Positions 1-7,003 of a stretch of 11,913 nucleotides of DNA are shown here, piece after piece. The stretch spans positions 1 to 11,913 of the forward strand of contig JAUXCI010000051.1 in the NCBI GenBank assembly GCA_030618945.1. The letters are read 5' to 3'. Origin of the DNA: Flavobacteriaceae bacterium (lineage in GTDB: Bacteria > Bacteroidota > Bacteroidia > Flavobacteriales > Flavobacteriaceae). How positions within the stretch are numbered: the first letter of the stretch is position 1; every line of letters begins with the position of its first letter. Below the pieces are notes generated by a model. The model saw only the letters and a program-made list of their open reading frames with translations. It did no database searches and had not been told where the DNA came from. Both the position numbers and the translations under genes were made by a program.

Positions 1-146
1 ATCAGAATTTCTTTTTGCGATGGTTGAACGAAAATTTAAGACATTTAACCGATTAATGACCTAATGTAGAATCACCTGCTTAAATACGCAGAATCCCCAC
101 CAAATGAGTTGATTCGTCTTAATAAAGATACCATTTCAATTTATTT

Positions 147-1223
147 ATGCAACTTGCAGTCATGAATTTATCCCGATTAATCAGCACAAAATTCATTCCT
201 GTTCATTTGCTATTTTGGATTGGAGTTTGGTTTTTCTTTGTGTATTTTTTCAGTTATAATGCTACTGATACCAACTATGTAACATGGTTTTCAAGTTTTC
301 TTTTACCCGTAACCATGATCACCACCTATTTCGTAGTTTATTTCTTAATCCCAAAATACCTGCTTACCAAAAAATACCTGCTCTTTTTTCTTTACTGCAT
401 CTATACTTTGATCATTTCCACTTATTTGATCTTGATGACCATATTTGTCAGTTTGATATTTTTATCAAACCTCAACATTGATCAAATGCCTCCCATGAGT
501 AAACATTATGTTTTTATTCTGATCCTCGTATATCTGATCGTCTTTATCGTAAGCTTTGTTCATTTGCTTAGTCACAATTTTAAAACCGAATCTGAAAACA
601 AGGAGCTTCTCAATAAAATTTTAGAGGCTCAATTACAGATCAAGGATCAGGAACTACAGTATTTAAAAAAACAAATTCACCCTCATTTTTTATTTAATAC
701 ACTCAATACGATTTACGGTTTCGCCTTAAAACAATCAAAAGCAACACCCGGTATTATACTTAAATTATCCAACCTCCTGGATTATATTCTCTATCAGGTT
801 AATAAGCCTTTAGTGAGTTTGAATGAAGAAGTCTTGCACATTAAAGAATATATAGAACTGGAAAAAATCAGATTCCAGGATACCCTAAAGGTTTCTTTTA
901 ATGCCGAGAATATTATGGAAGAAAAACAAATAGCGCCCATGTTATTGATCCCTTTTGTTGAAAATGCTTTTAAGCACGGAAATTTAAAAGATGGTTTTCT
1001 CAATATCAATATTGAAATCATTTTAAATGATAATGAGCTGCTCTTTTCAATAGAAAACACAGTCAAGCAAGAAGGTACTGTGAACATTAATTCTGGAATA
1101 GGCCTGGACAACATAAAAAAAAGGCTAAATTTAATTTATCCTGATACACACCAACTTGACATTAAAACAAAAGATGACTGGTTTATTGTAAGGCTTTCAA
1201 TCTTTAATATTAACCCCCAATAA
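147..1223 (+). CDS. LytS/YehU-type membrane sensor histidine kinase
   Basis: This is a sensor kinase of the LytS/YehU family (His_kinase domain followed by an HATPase_c domain), 358 residues long. The first ~143 residues are very hydrophobic and give about four membrane segments (roughly 20-36, 48-68, 78-107, 121-142). A short coiled-coil-like stretch (about 147-174) follows. The H-box reads KKQIHPHFLFNTLN around residues 174-187, with H180 in PHFLFN as the expected phosphorylated histidine. The ATP-binding N-box PFVENAFKHG (269-278, N273) and the G-box GIGLDNIKKRL (317-327) are intact, so the kinase should be active. No periplasmic sensing domain is visible, so the signal is unknown; it may be sensed in the membrane. 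A second ATG at 162 would remove five residues and is equally plausible. The response regulator starts 10 bp downstream, so the two are almost certainly co-transcribed partners. Confidence 0.93.
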   Translation: MQLAVMNLSRLISTKFIPVHLLFWIGVWFFFVYFFSYNATDTNYVTWFSSFLLPVTMITTYFVVYFLIPKYLLTKKYLLFFLYCIYTLIISTYLILMTIFVSLIFLSNLNIDQMPPMSKHYVFILILVYLIVFIVSFVHLLSHNFKTESENKELLNKILEAQLQIKDQELQYLKKQIHPHFLFNTLNTIYGFALKQSKATPGIILKLSNLLDYILYQVNKPLVSLNEEVLHIKEYIELEKIRFQDTLKVSFNAENIMEEKQIAPMLLIPFVENAFKHGNLKDGFLNINIEIILNDNELLFSIENTVKQEGTVNINSGIGLDNIKKRLNLIYPDTHQLDIKTKDDWFIVRLSIFNINPQ

Positions 1224-1233
1224 AATATCAGAT

Positions 1234-1941
1234 ATGATTAATTGTATTATTGTAGATGATGAACCCATGGCCCGTGAGATTCTAGAAAATCACTTGCAAA
1301 GAATAGATACAATTCAATTGATTGGAACCTGCAAAAATGCGATTGAAGCTTTTAATCTGATCAATTCGCATAAAATAGATTTGATTTTTTTAGACATCAA
1401 TATGCCTGAAATATCTGGTTTATCATTTGCCAAATCAATCGATAAAAACATCAAAATTATTTTTACAACCGCTTACAGAGAATATGCTATTGATGGTTTC
1501 GATTTAAGTGCCGTTGACTATCTACTAAAGCCTATATCATTTGAAAGGATTTTTCAAGCCATAAATAAATATGAAAATGAGAGTGTTTCTATAGATCTTA
1601 AAACTCCGGTAGAAATCAGTTTGGACAAAAGTGATTTTATCTTTGTCAAAGCTGACAGAAAAATGGTTAAAATCAATTTTGCAGCGGTTGATTATATAGA
1701 AAGTCTTGCTGATTATCTTAAAATTCACCTCAAAAACAAAACCATCATAACCCGTGAAACCATTACAAGTATTGAAGCTAAACTTCCACAACGAGACTTT
1801 TTAAGGATTCACAGATCCTATATTGTTTCCATAAGCAAAATTGAATCCTTTACCAATGAGTTTGTAGAAATCAATAAAAAAGCTATCCCAATAAGCAGAA
1901 GTTATAAAAACGATGTCAAACTTAGACTGGAAAATGTTTAG
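1234..1941 (+). CDS. LytTR-family two-component response regulator
   Basis: This is a cytoplasmic response regulator of 235 residues. The receiver domain (about 1-115) has the acidic pair D8-D9, the phospho-acceptor D54 in FLDINMP, the conserved T79 in FTTAY and K99 in LLKP. The C-terminal LytTR DNA-binding domain (about 135-233) carries the typical core FLRIHRSYIVSISKI (189-203). The family usually binds direct repeats upstream of its targets; I could not identify such a pair with confidence here. It follows the sensor kinase by 10 bp, so it should be that kinase's output partner. The mvaD gene starts 32 bp after its stop, but a promoter-like box lies between them, so a regulatory link to isoprenoid genes is only a possibility. 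In flavobacteria such pairs often sit beside unrelated housekeeping genes. Confidence 0.95.
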   Translation: MINCIIVDDEPMAREILENHLQRIDTIQLIGTCKNAIEAFNLINSHKIDLIFLDINMPEISGLSFAKSIDKNIKIIFTTAYREYAIDGFDLSAVDYLLKPISFERIFQAINKYENESVSIDLKTPVEISLDKSDFIFVKADRKMVKINFAAVDYIESLADYLKIHLKNKTIITRETITSIEAKLPQRDFLRIHRSYIVSISKIESFTNEFVEINKKAIPISRSYKNDVKLRLENV

Positions 1942-1949
1942 TAAAAAAT

Positions 1950-1957
1950 TATATTTG
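1950..1957 (+). promoter_or_regulatory. Candidate -7 promoter element of mvaD
   Basis: TATATTTG matches the Bacteroidota -7 consensus TAnnTTTG exactly and ends 16 bp before the mvaD start codon. Transcription would begin roughly 6-8 bp further on, leaving a leader of about ten bases. No clear -33 TTG/TTTG element is visible at the usual distance, so the call rests on one motif and its position. Confidence 0.45.
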
Positions 1958-1973
1958 CTAAAAATATTAAGTT

Positions 1974-3062
1974 TTGATCGAAAAAGAATTCATTTTTAAT
2001 TATCCTCTTGCAGCTGAACTTATTAAAAACGGGAAGGTGTCATGGCAAAGTCCCAGTAATATTGCCTTGGTCAAATACTGGGGTAAAACCGAACCGCAGA
2101 TCCCAAAAAATACTTCTATTAGCTTTACGCTTAGCAATTGTTTTACGACTACAAGCTTAATTTATATACCAAAAAAAGCGCCTTCAAAAACGGTAGATTT
2201 TAAGGTCATTTTTGAAGGAAAAGAAAACGAAGCCTTTAAGCCCAAGATCAAAAGTTTTTTTGAACGAATCGCTGTTTATGTGCCTTTTATTCAAAATTAT
2301 GAATTTGAAATTCACACGCAAAACTCATTTCCACATAGCAGTGGAATAGCTTCTTCTGCCAGTGGTATGAGTGCACTGGCCTTATGCCTGATGAGTATAG
2401 AAAAAAATTTAAATCCAGAAACCTCAGAAACTTATTTCTTAAAAAAAGCATCTTTCCTGTCGCGGCTTGGATCAGGTAGTGCTTGTAGAAGTGTTGAAGG
2501 CCCACTGGTGGTGTGGGGAAAACATCCCAATATTTATGGTAGTAATGACCAATATGGCATCAAATATCCTGCTGACTTACATCCTGTTTTTGAAACTTTT
2601 CAAGACTGTATTCTTTTGGTTGATCGCGGTGTAAAACAAGTGTCCAGCACTGTTGGTCATGGTTTGATGACTGATCACCCCTTTGCTGAAGCCAGATTCA
2701 AACAGGCTCAGGATCATATCGTAAAAATGATAGAGGTATTGAAGAAAGGCGATCTTGATACTTTTGTCGAAATTGTTGAAAAAGAGGCCTTGTCTCTTCA
2801 TGCCATGATGATGAGTTCCGATCCTTATTTTATGCTGATGAAACCGAATACACTAAAGATCATAGAAAAAATTTGGAATTTCAGAAAGAAAAGCAAAACG
2901 CATATTTGTTTTACCCTTGACGCCGGTGCAAACGTCCATATTTTATATCCTGACAAAGATAAAGAGCTGGTCAATAACTTTATTATCAATGATTTAATAG
3001 GGTTATGTGATAATAATCAGTACATTTATGACGAGGCAGGCCTAGGAGCATCCCCCCTATAG
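1974..3062 (+). CDS. mvaD: Diphosphomevalonate decarboxylase
   Basis: This cytosolic GHMP-superfamily enzyme performs the ATP-dependent decarboxylation of 5-diphosphomevalonate to isopentenyl diphosphate, the last step of the mevalonate pathway. The 362-residue protein has the N-terminal signature SPSNIALVKYWGK (26-38), whose K34 aligns with the conserved lysine of the yeast enzyme. It also has the serine-rich phosphate loop FPHSSGIASSASG (119-131), the motif GSGSACRSVEGP (166-177), and DAGAN at 316-320, with D316 in the position of the catalytic aspartate. The start is TTG: an in-frame TAA lies two codons upstream (1968-1970) and no in-frame ATG occurs before the conserved core. The C-terminus GLGASPL is family-typical. 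The gene heads an isoprenoid cluster with a mevalonate kinase and a prenyltransferase downstream. No phosphomevalonate kinase or HMG-CoA genes are in the window. Confidence 0.95.
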   Translation: MIEKEFIFNYPLAAELIKNGKVSWQSPSNIALVKYWGKTEPQIPKNTSISFTLSNCFTTTSLIYIPKKAPSKTVDFKVIFEGKENEAFKPKIKSFFERIAVYVPFIQNYEFEIHTQNSFPHSSGIASSASGMSALALCLMSIEKNLNPETSETYFLKKASFLSRLGSGSACRSVEGPLVVWGKHPNIYGSNDQYGIKYPADLHPVFETFQDCILLVDRGVKQVSSTVGHGLMTDHPFAEARFKQAQDHIVKMIEVLKKGDLDTFVEIVEKEALSLHAMMMSSDPYFMLMKPNTLKIIEKIWNFRKKSKTHICFTLDAGANVHILYPDKDKELVNNFIINDLIGLCDNNQYIYDEAGLGASPL

Positions 3063-3136
3063 TTGTCAAATTGAGCCTTTGAATTAGTAGTTTAATTAGA
3101 AATTTAATAGCGTACGAAGTACCAATATATTTCAGG

Positions 3137-3151
3137 CAACTTTCAAAGTTG
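3137..3151. repeat. Perfect 15-bp palindrome CAACTTT-C-AAAGTTG
   Basis: Two perfect 7-bp arms flank a single base in the gap between mvaD and the MORN-repeat gene. A one-base loop is unsuitable for an RNA hairpin and no T-run follows, so a terminator is unlikely. It could be a protein-binding site about 40 bp before the downstream start. A close copy with a two-base centre occurs inside the mevalonate kinase gene at 4586-4601, which may be chance. Confidence 0.35.
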
Positions 3152-3189
3152 TATGAAAATAATTTGCCCTCTATTTAAATCATCTAATT

Positions 3190-3762
3190 ATGAAAAAGCT
3201 ATTGCCCTTAAGTTTCTCCATTTTTTATTTATTCTGTATTCCTTGTTTTGCGCAAAACGACACCATTTGGTTTAATAGCAACTGGAAGGAAACATCAAAA
3301 AAAGATGCCTCATTTTATCGGCTAAAGCCGACGAAGAAAGGAGATGCTTATTATGTTGTTGACTATTTTATGAATGGATCCAAACAAATGGAAGGCCTCT
3401 CCAAATACCCGGGAAAGGACATCTATCTTGGTATTATTACCTGGTATTATGAAAATGGAAATATATTTCAAATTGCATACTATGAGAATGGTATCCAAAA
3501 TGGTATTCGAAAAGTATATTATGAGAATGGCAAATTAAAGACTGATTCCAATTATTTAAAGGGCCGGTTAGATGGAAAATGGAAAGCATATTATGAAAAC
3601 GGAAATATAGAGGAAACAGGGTCTTATATTAATGGACAAAAGGAAGGTCATTGGAAAACATATTATATCAATGGCAAATTATTTGAGCGCGGAAGCTATG
3701 TTTCTGACCAAAAGATAGACAAATGGAAAACTAATTATTATGATGGTAGTGAACAAAATTAA
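3190..3762 (+). CDS. Secreted MORN-type (YwqK-like) repeat protein
   Basis: This 190-residue protein begins with a signal peptide: KK, a hydrophobic stretch to residue 20, then CFA-Q, with likely cleavage before Q22. No lipobox cysteine fits, so it should be periplasmic or exported rather than a lipoprotein. The rest is mostly tandem repeats with an exact 24-residue period. YYENG-like units start at residues 86, 110, 134, 158 and (degenerate, NYYDG) 182, with a weaker YFMNG unit near 59. Each unit reads approximately YYxNGxhxxxxxYxxGxxxGxWKx. This matches the MORN_2 family often annotated as 'YwqK family antitoxin', a name that does not establish toxin-antitoxin function. It sits between two mevalonate-pathway genes with gaps of over 100 bp on each side of its neighbours' likely starts, so it may be independently transcribed. 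Its molecular role is unknown; surface or protein-protein interaction is an inference from the repeat type. Confidence 0.85.
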   Translation: MKKLLPLSFSIFYLFCIPCFAQNDTIWFNSNWKETSKKDASFYRLKPTKKGDAYYVVDYFMNGSKQMEGLSKYPGKDIYLGIITWYYENGNIFQIAYYENGIQNGIRKVYYENGKLKTDSNYLKGRLDGKWKAYYENGNIEETGSYINGQKEGHWKTYYINGKLFERGSYVSDQKIDKWKTNYYDGSEQN

Positions 3763-3836
3763 AGCGTTCAACACAAGTTTTATCGTATTCATTCGTTTAT
3801 ATCCCAAGCAAATAGCTTAAAAAATTAATTTTGCAT

Positions 3837-3844
3837 TATATTTG
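3837..3844 (+). promoter_or_regulatory. Candidate -7 promoter element of mevalonate kinase
   Basis: TATATTTG matches the TAnnTTTG consensus exactly, 15 bp before the ATG at 3860 and 24 bp before the ATG at 3869. A second match, TAATTTTG, lies just upstream at 3826-3833, so the exact start site is uncertain. No good -33 element is seen. The box overlaps a TTG at 3842 in the reading frame, which rules that codon out as a practical start. Confidence 0.45.
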
Positions 3845-3868
3845 TACCCGAATTTATATATGGATAAT

Positions 3869-4795
3869 ATGAAAGGCCCTCTTTTTTACGCTAAAATATT
3901 GCTGTTTGGCGAATATGGCATTATAAAGGATTCTAAGGGTTTGGCCATTCCATATAATTCTTATCAGGGCGCTTTGCTTATTTCAGACGATGAATCAGAC
4001 AAGGTTGCAGATTCCAATAAAAAATTAAAGGATTTTTTCAATTACCTAAAGGCATTAAACGATCCTGAAATTCAGCTCAGATTGGATGATTTTAAACGCG
4101 ATATTGATCGTAATATGCATTTTGATTCCAGTATTCCACAAGGTTATGGAGTTGGTAGTTCAGGGGCTTTAGTTGCTGCTGTCTATGATAAGTATGCAGA
4201 TGATAAAATCACTGTGCTGGAAAACCTGACCCGGGATAAATTATTAAAATTAAAATCCACTTTTTCTAAAATGGAATCCTTTTTTCATGGGAAAAGCTCT
4301 GGATTGGATCCATTGAATTCTTATTTGAGTTTACCCATATTGATTAATTCCAAAGATAACCTGGAGGCAACCGGAATTCCATCTCAAAAAGAAGGGAAAG
4401 GAGCGGTATTTCTTCTCGATTCTGAAATGATCGGAAAAACCCAGCCAATGGTTAACATCTTTATGAATAAAATGAAAAATGAGGGTTTCAGAAAGATGAT
4501 CGATGATGATTTTGCAAGGTATACCGATAATTGTATCGATGACTTTTTACACGGCGATGTGAAATCATTATTTGGTAATGTAAAGCAACTTTCAAAAGTT
4601 GTTCTCAAACATTTCAAACCCATGATCCCTTCCACTTTTCACCACCTTTGGCAGAAGGGTATCGAATCTAATGACTATTATTTGAAATTGTGTGGCTCTG
4701 GGGGTGGAGGCTATATTTTAGGCTTTACGGAAGATTATGAAAAAGCCAAAAAAATACTACAAGATTATAAATTAGAATTGGTTTACAGATTTTAA
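3869..4795 (+). CDS. GHMP kinase, probable mevalonate kinase
   Basis: This is a cytosolic GHMP-family kinase of 308 residues, probably phosphorylating mevalonate with ATP. Three family motifs are present: the N-terminal AKILLFGEYGII (7-18); the phosphate-binding loop PQGYGVGSSGAL (90-101); and the C-terminal glycine loop LCGSGGGGYILGF (274-286). HGKSSGLDP (140-148) supplies the likely catalytic aspartate D147. I chose ATG 3869 because the protein then opens with MKGPLFYAK, the form I recall for flavobacterial relatives. ATG 3860 (six in-frame bases more than two codons earlier, adding MDN) is the alternative. The 5' context is a TAnnTTTG box. The downstream prenyltransferase starts 15 bp after the stop, so the two are likely co-transcribed. 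Assignment to mevalonate rather than phosphomevalonate rests on similarity and context; flavobacteria usually carry another GHMP kinase elsewhere for the other step. Confidence 0.85.
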   Translation: MKGPLFYAKILLFGEYGIIKDSKGLAIPYNSYQGALLISDDESDKVADSNKKLKDFFNYLKALNDPEIQLRLDDFKRDIDRNMHFDSSIPQGYGVGSSGALVAAVYDKYADDKITVLENLTRDKLLKLKSTFSKMESFFHGKSSGLDPLNSYLSLPILINSKDNLEATGIPSQKEGKGAVFLLDSEMIGKTQPMVNIFMNKMKNEGFRKMIDDDFARYTDNCIDDFLHGDVKSLFGNVKQLSKVVLKHFKPMIPSTFHHLWQKGIESNDYYLKLCGSGGGGYILGFTEDYEKAKKILQDYKLELVYRF

Positions 4796-4810
4796 ATCCA
4801 GTCGTGAACT

Positions 4811-5755
4811 ATGGATTTATCCAATAAAAAAGCTGGTATTCCGGCAAAAAAGAAAAAAAAATATTCACTCTTTTTTAAATTCCTGAGTTTATTATCAGTT
4901 GTTCGTGGCTACAATATTGCCATAATTGTTTTGGCTCAGTACTTAGCTGCTATTTTTATTTTTTCACCCGACCTATCTTTAAAAGATGTCATTTTAAATC
5001 TTGATATATATTTTATCGTTTTGGCTACAATCTGTGTTATAGCCGCGGGATATATCATAAACAATTTTTACGATAGTAAAAAAGACCTTATCAACAAACC
5101 CATTAAATCTAAAATTGACAATATTGTTAGTCAGAAAATAAAACTGAATATTTATTTCTTTCTAAATTTTATAGGGGTAATATTCGGGTTTCTTGTTTCC
5201 TGGCGCGCTGCGTTATTTTTCGCCATATATATCTTTTTGATCTGGTTCTATTCTCATAAACTAAAAAAATATCCCCTTGCCGGGCTTTTTTCCGCCTCCA
5301 TTCTATCCATCCTACCGTTTTTTGCCATTTTTATTTATTATAAGAATTTTTCTACCATCATATTTACCCATGCTTCATTTTTGTTTTTTGTGCTTATGAT
5401 TAGGGAGTTACTTAAAGATCTTGAAAATATAAAGGGTGACATTGTTCAGGATTACCAAACGATCCCTGTTACATATGGGGAGCATTTTACCAAAATACTC
5501 GTTACACTATTAGTATTGTTAACTATGAATCCGATATATTTTTTATGGGAATATCCCGAGATAGGAATGATGAAATACTACTTTTATTTTGTTGGGGTGG
5601 TTTTTTTCTTATTCCTGATCTACCTGTGGAAAGCAAAGACAAAAAAAGATTATGTAATCCTTCACAATACTATAAAATTTGTCATTGTAATAGGTGTTTT
5701 AAGTTTAATGCTCATTGATACATCCGTAATTATCAAGCGAATTTTAATGGTTTAA
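4811..5755 (+). CDS. UbiA-family prenyltransferase, geranylgeranylglycerol-phosphate geranylgeranyltransferase type
   Basis: This is an integral membrane prenyltransferase of 314 residues with about eight or nine hydrophobic segments after a lysine-rich N-terminus (KKKKK, 13-17). The first prenyl-diphosphate/Mg motif is NNFYDSKKD (84-92), matching NDxxDxxxD except for N85. The second is KDLENIKGD (202-210), followed by QTIPVTYG (216-223). This second motif, of the form KDxExxxGD followed by TxP, resembles the archaeal digeranylgeranylglyceryl phosphate synthase branch of UbiA more than the quinone enzymes. In that family the enzyme adds a second polyprenyl chain to geranylgeranylglyceryl phosphate. 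Whether the flavobacterial protein makes an ether lipid or uses another acceptor is not shown by sequence. It follows the mevalonate kinase by 15 bp, so both likely serve isoprenoid supply and use. No other lipid genes are in the window. Confidence 0.85.
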   Translation: MDLSNKKAGIPAKKKKKYSLFFKFLSLLSVVRGYNIAIIVLAQYLAAIFIFSPDLSLKDVILNLDIYFIVLATICVIAAGYIINNFYDSKKDLINKPIKSKIDNIVSQKIKLNIYFFLNFIGVIFGFLVSWRAALFFAIYIFLIWFYSHKLKKYPLAGLFSASILSILPFFAIFIYYKNFSTIIFTHASFLFFVLMIRELLKDLENIKGDIVQDYQTIPVTYGEHFTKILVTLLVLLTMNPIYFLWEYPEIGMMKYYFYFVGVVFFLFLIYLWKAKTKKDYVILHNTIKFVIVIGVLSLMLIDTSVIIKRILMV

Positions 5756-5873
5756 TCGCTAGTTTAACCACCTTTTATCAACATTATTCTAGCAATTTTA
5801 CTTGGTTCCTATAAAGTTTTTGATTTTTAATTGTTTAAAGTCAGATTATCAATTACTTATTCAAGCTATTTCG

Positions 5874-5881
5874 TACTTTTG
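5874..5881 (+). promoter_or_regulatory. Candidate -7 promoter element of rluB
   Basis: TACTTTTG matches TAnnTTTG exactly and ends 14 bp before the rluB ATG, the same geometry as at mvaD and at the upstream ATG of the mevalonate kinase. No convincing -33 element is visible. It lies in a 140-bp gap after the prenyltransferase, consistent with rluB having its own promoter. Confidence 0.5.
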
Positions 5882-5895
5882 CAAAAATTTTATAA

Positions 5896-6810
5896 ATGAC
5901 CGCAAAAAATAAATCGTCGAGAGGACGACAAGAGCAAAGCTCAAACAGCAATGACAAAAGATCAAAATCATCTGCTGCTTCATCTAAGTCATTATCCACC
6001 GAAAGAGCGGGAAAATCAAAAGATAAAAACTTCAGACCCCATCCCGAAAAGGTAAAAGCTTTTAAAACCGGACCTTCAAAAGATAAAAAAACCGGAGATT
6101 CAGACGCGATAAGATTAAACAAATATATTGCCAATTCAGGTATTTGTTCAAGAAGAGAAGCAGATACATATATCCGTCCAGGAAGTGCAACCGTTAACGG
6201 TAAGATCATAACCGAAATGGGTTACCAGGTAAAACCAACTGACATCGTAAAATTTGACGAAGTAGTTATTACTCCTGAAGCCAAGAGATACGTTCTTTTA
6301 AATAAGCCGAAGAATTTTATCACCTCTATGGATGATGAAAGAGGCAGAAAAACGGTAATGGATTTAATCCGTAGGGCGTCAAAGGAAAGAATTTATCCAG
6401 TTGGGCGATTGGATAGGTTAACAACTGGACTATTGATGTTTACAAATGATGGTGAAATGGCAAAGAAGCTAACGCATCCAAAGCATGAGGTAAGGAAACT
6501 TTACCATGCTACCCTTGATAAAAAACTTTCTATCAGTGACTTGCATAAAATATCCGAAAATTTTGTGCTTGATGGAAAAATGGTTTTTGTTGATAAGATA
6601 TCTTATATTGATGACAAGCCAAAATTTGAAATAGGTATTGAGATCCATTCAGGTAGAAATAGAATTGTGAGAAGAATCTTTGAACATTTTGGTTATACAG
6701 TAACAAAACTTGACCGGGTTGTTTTTGCCGGTCTTACCAAAAAGAACCTGGGTAGAGGTGTGTGGAGGCACTTGACCGAACAGGAGGTCAATAACCTAAA
6801 AATGATTTAA
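5896..6810 (+). CDS. rluB: 23S rRNA pseudouridine synthase, RluB type
   Basis: This RsuA/RluB/RluE/RluF-family pseudouridine synthase isomerises a uridine in ribosomal RNA. The 304-residue protein starts with a ~70-residue basic, Ser/Lys-rich, probably disordered tail, common in Bacteroidota homologues and possibly RNA-binding. An S4 RNA-binding domain follows (about 72-125, with IRLNKYIANSGICSRREAD and VNGK). The catalytic domain (from about 131) has the hallmark GRLDRLTTGLLMFTNDG (170-186), with D173 as the catalytic aspartate, and the later motif GRNRIVRRIFEHFGY (253-267). All key elements are intact. The exact target uridine cannot be fixed from sequence; the E. coli RluB target is U2605 of 23S rRNA. 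It is functionally unrelated to the isoprenoid genes before it and the sugar genes after it, and a TAnnTTTG box just upstream suggests its own promoter. Confidence 0.95.
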   Translation: MTAKNKSSRGRQEQSSNSNDKRSKSSAASSKSLSTERAGKSKDKNFRPHPEKVKAFKTGPSKDKKTGDSDAIRLNKYIANSGICSRREADTYIRPGSATVNGKIITEMGYQVKPTDIVKFDEVVITPEAKRYVLLNKPKNFITSMDDERGRKTVMDLIRRASKERIYPVGRLDRLTTGLLMFTNDGEMAKKLTHPKHEVRKLYHATLDKKLSISDLHKISENFVLDGKMVFVDKISYIDDKPKFEIGIEIHSGRNRIVRRIFEHFGYTVTKLDRVVFAGLTKKNLGRGVWRHLTEQEVNNLKMI

Positions 6811-7003
6811 TACTTTCGTCAAAGTCGGTTGCGGTTCCCTGTATCATAACAGAATCCCAGAAACATCCGTTCTCGGGGCCACCTTTTACATTAGCTTTGA
6901 TCAATCTTGAGCACACTTAAACATTGCTCATAAAAGCAAAGAGCTATTGTCTAATTTTTTTATATAAATGAATTTAGATTTTAATTATTGATTTTTAGTA
7001 AAA

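Noticed and set aside
2..64. Open plus-strand stretches ending at TAA 62-64 (frame 2) or TAA 54-56 (frame 3), possibly the 3' end of an upstream gene
   Set aside because: Two overlapping frames are open for only 17-20 codons and neither gives a recognisable C-terminus, so I cannot choose one or support a gene.
794..1114. Minus-strand reading frame inside the histidine kinase gene (and similar antisense frames in other genes)
   Set aside because: They lie wholly inside well-supported genes and show no recognisable domains; they are shadows of the real coding strand.
3190..3762. Reading the MORN-repeat gene as half of a toxin-antitoxin module
   Set aside because: The label comes from a family name only; the protein has a signal peptide and no toxin-like gene is adjacent.
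3842..3868. TTG at 3842 as start of the mevalonate kinase
   Set aside because: It lies inside the TATATTTG promoter box and would add residues not expected in the family; ATG 3869 or 3860 is better.
5751..5781. Possible terminator hairpin after the prenyltransferase (GGTTTAA ... TTTAACC, then CTTTTAT)
   Set aside because: Only four outer pairs, then a mismatch and two pairs, with a short T-run; too weak to call.
6190..6201. Perfect 12-bp palindrome ACCGTTAACGGT in rluB
   Set aside because: It encodes the conserved Thr-Val-Asn-Gly of the S4 domain and is explained by coding; no regulatory role is needed.
6813..6826. ACTTT-CGTC-AAAGT hairpin just after rluB as a terminator
   Set aside because: Five AT-rich pairs and no T-run follow it.
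6892..6899. TAGCTTTG, an exact TAnnTTTG match in the rluB-LacI gap
   Set aside because: No -33 element is present and no gene starts within 400 bases downstream; likely chance.
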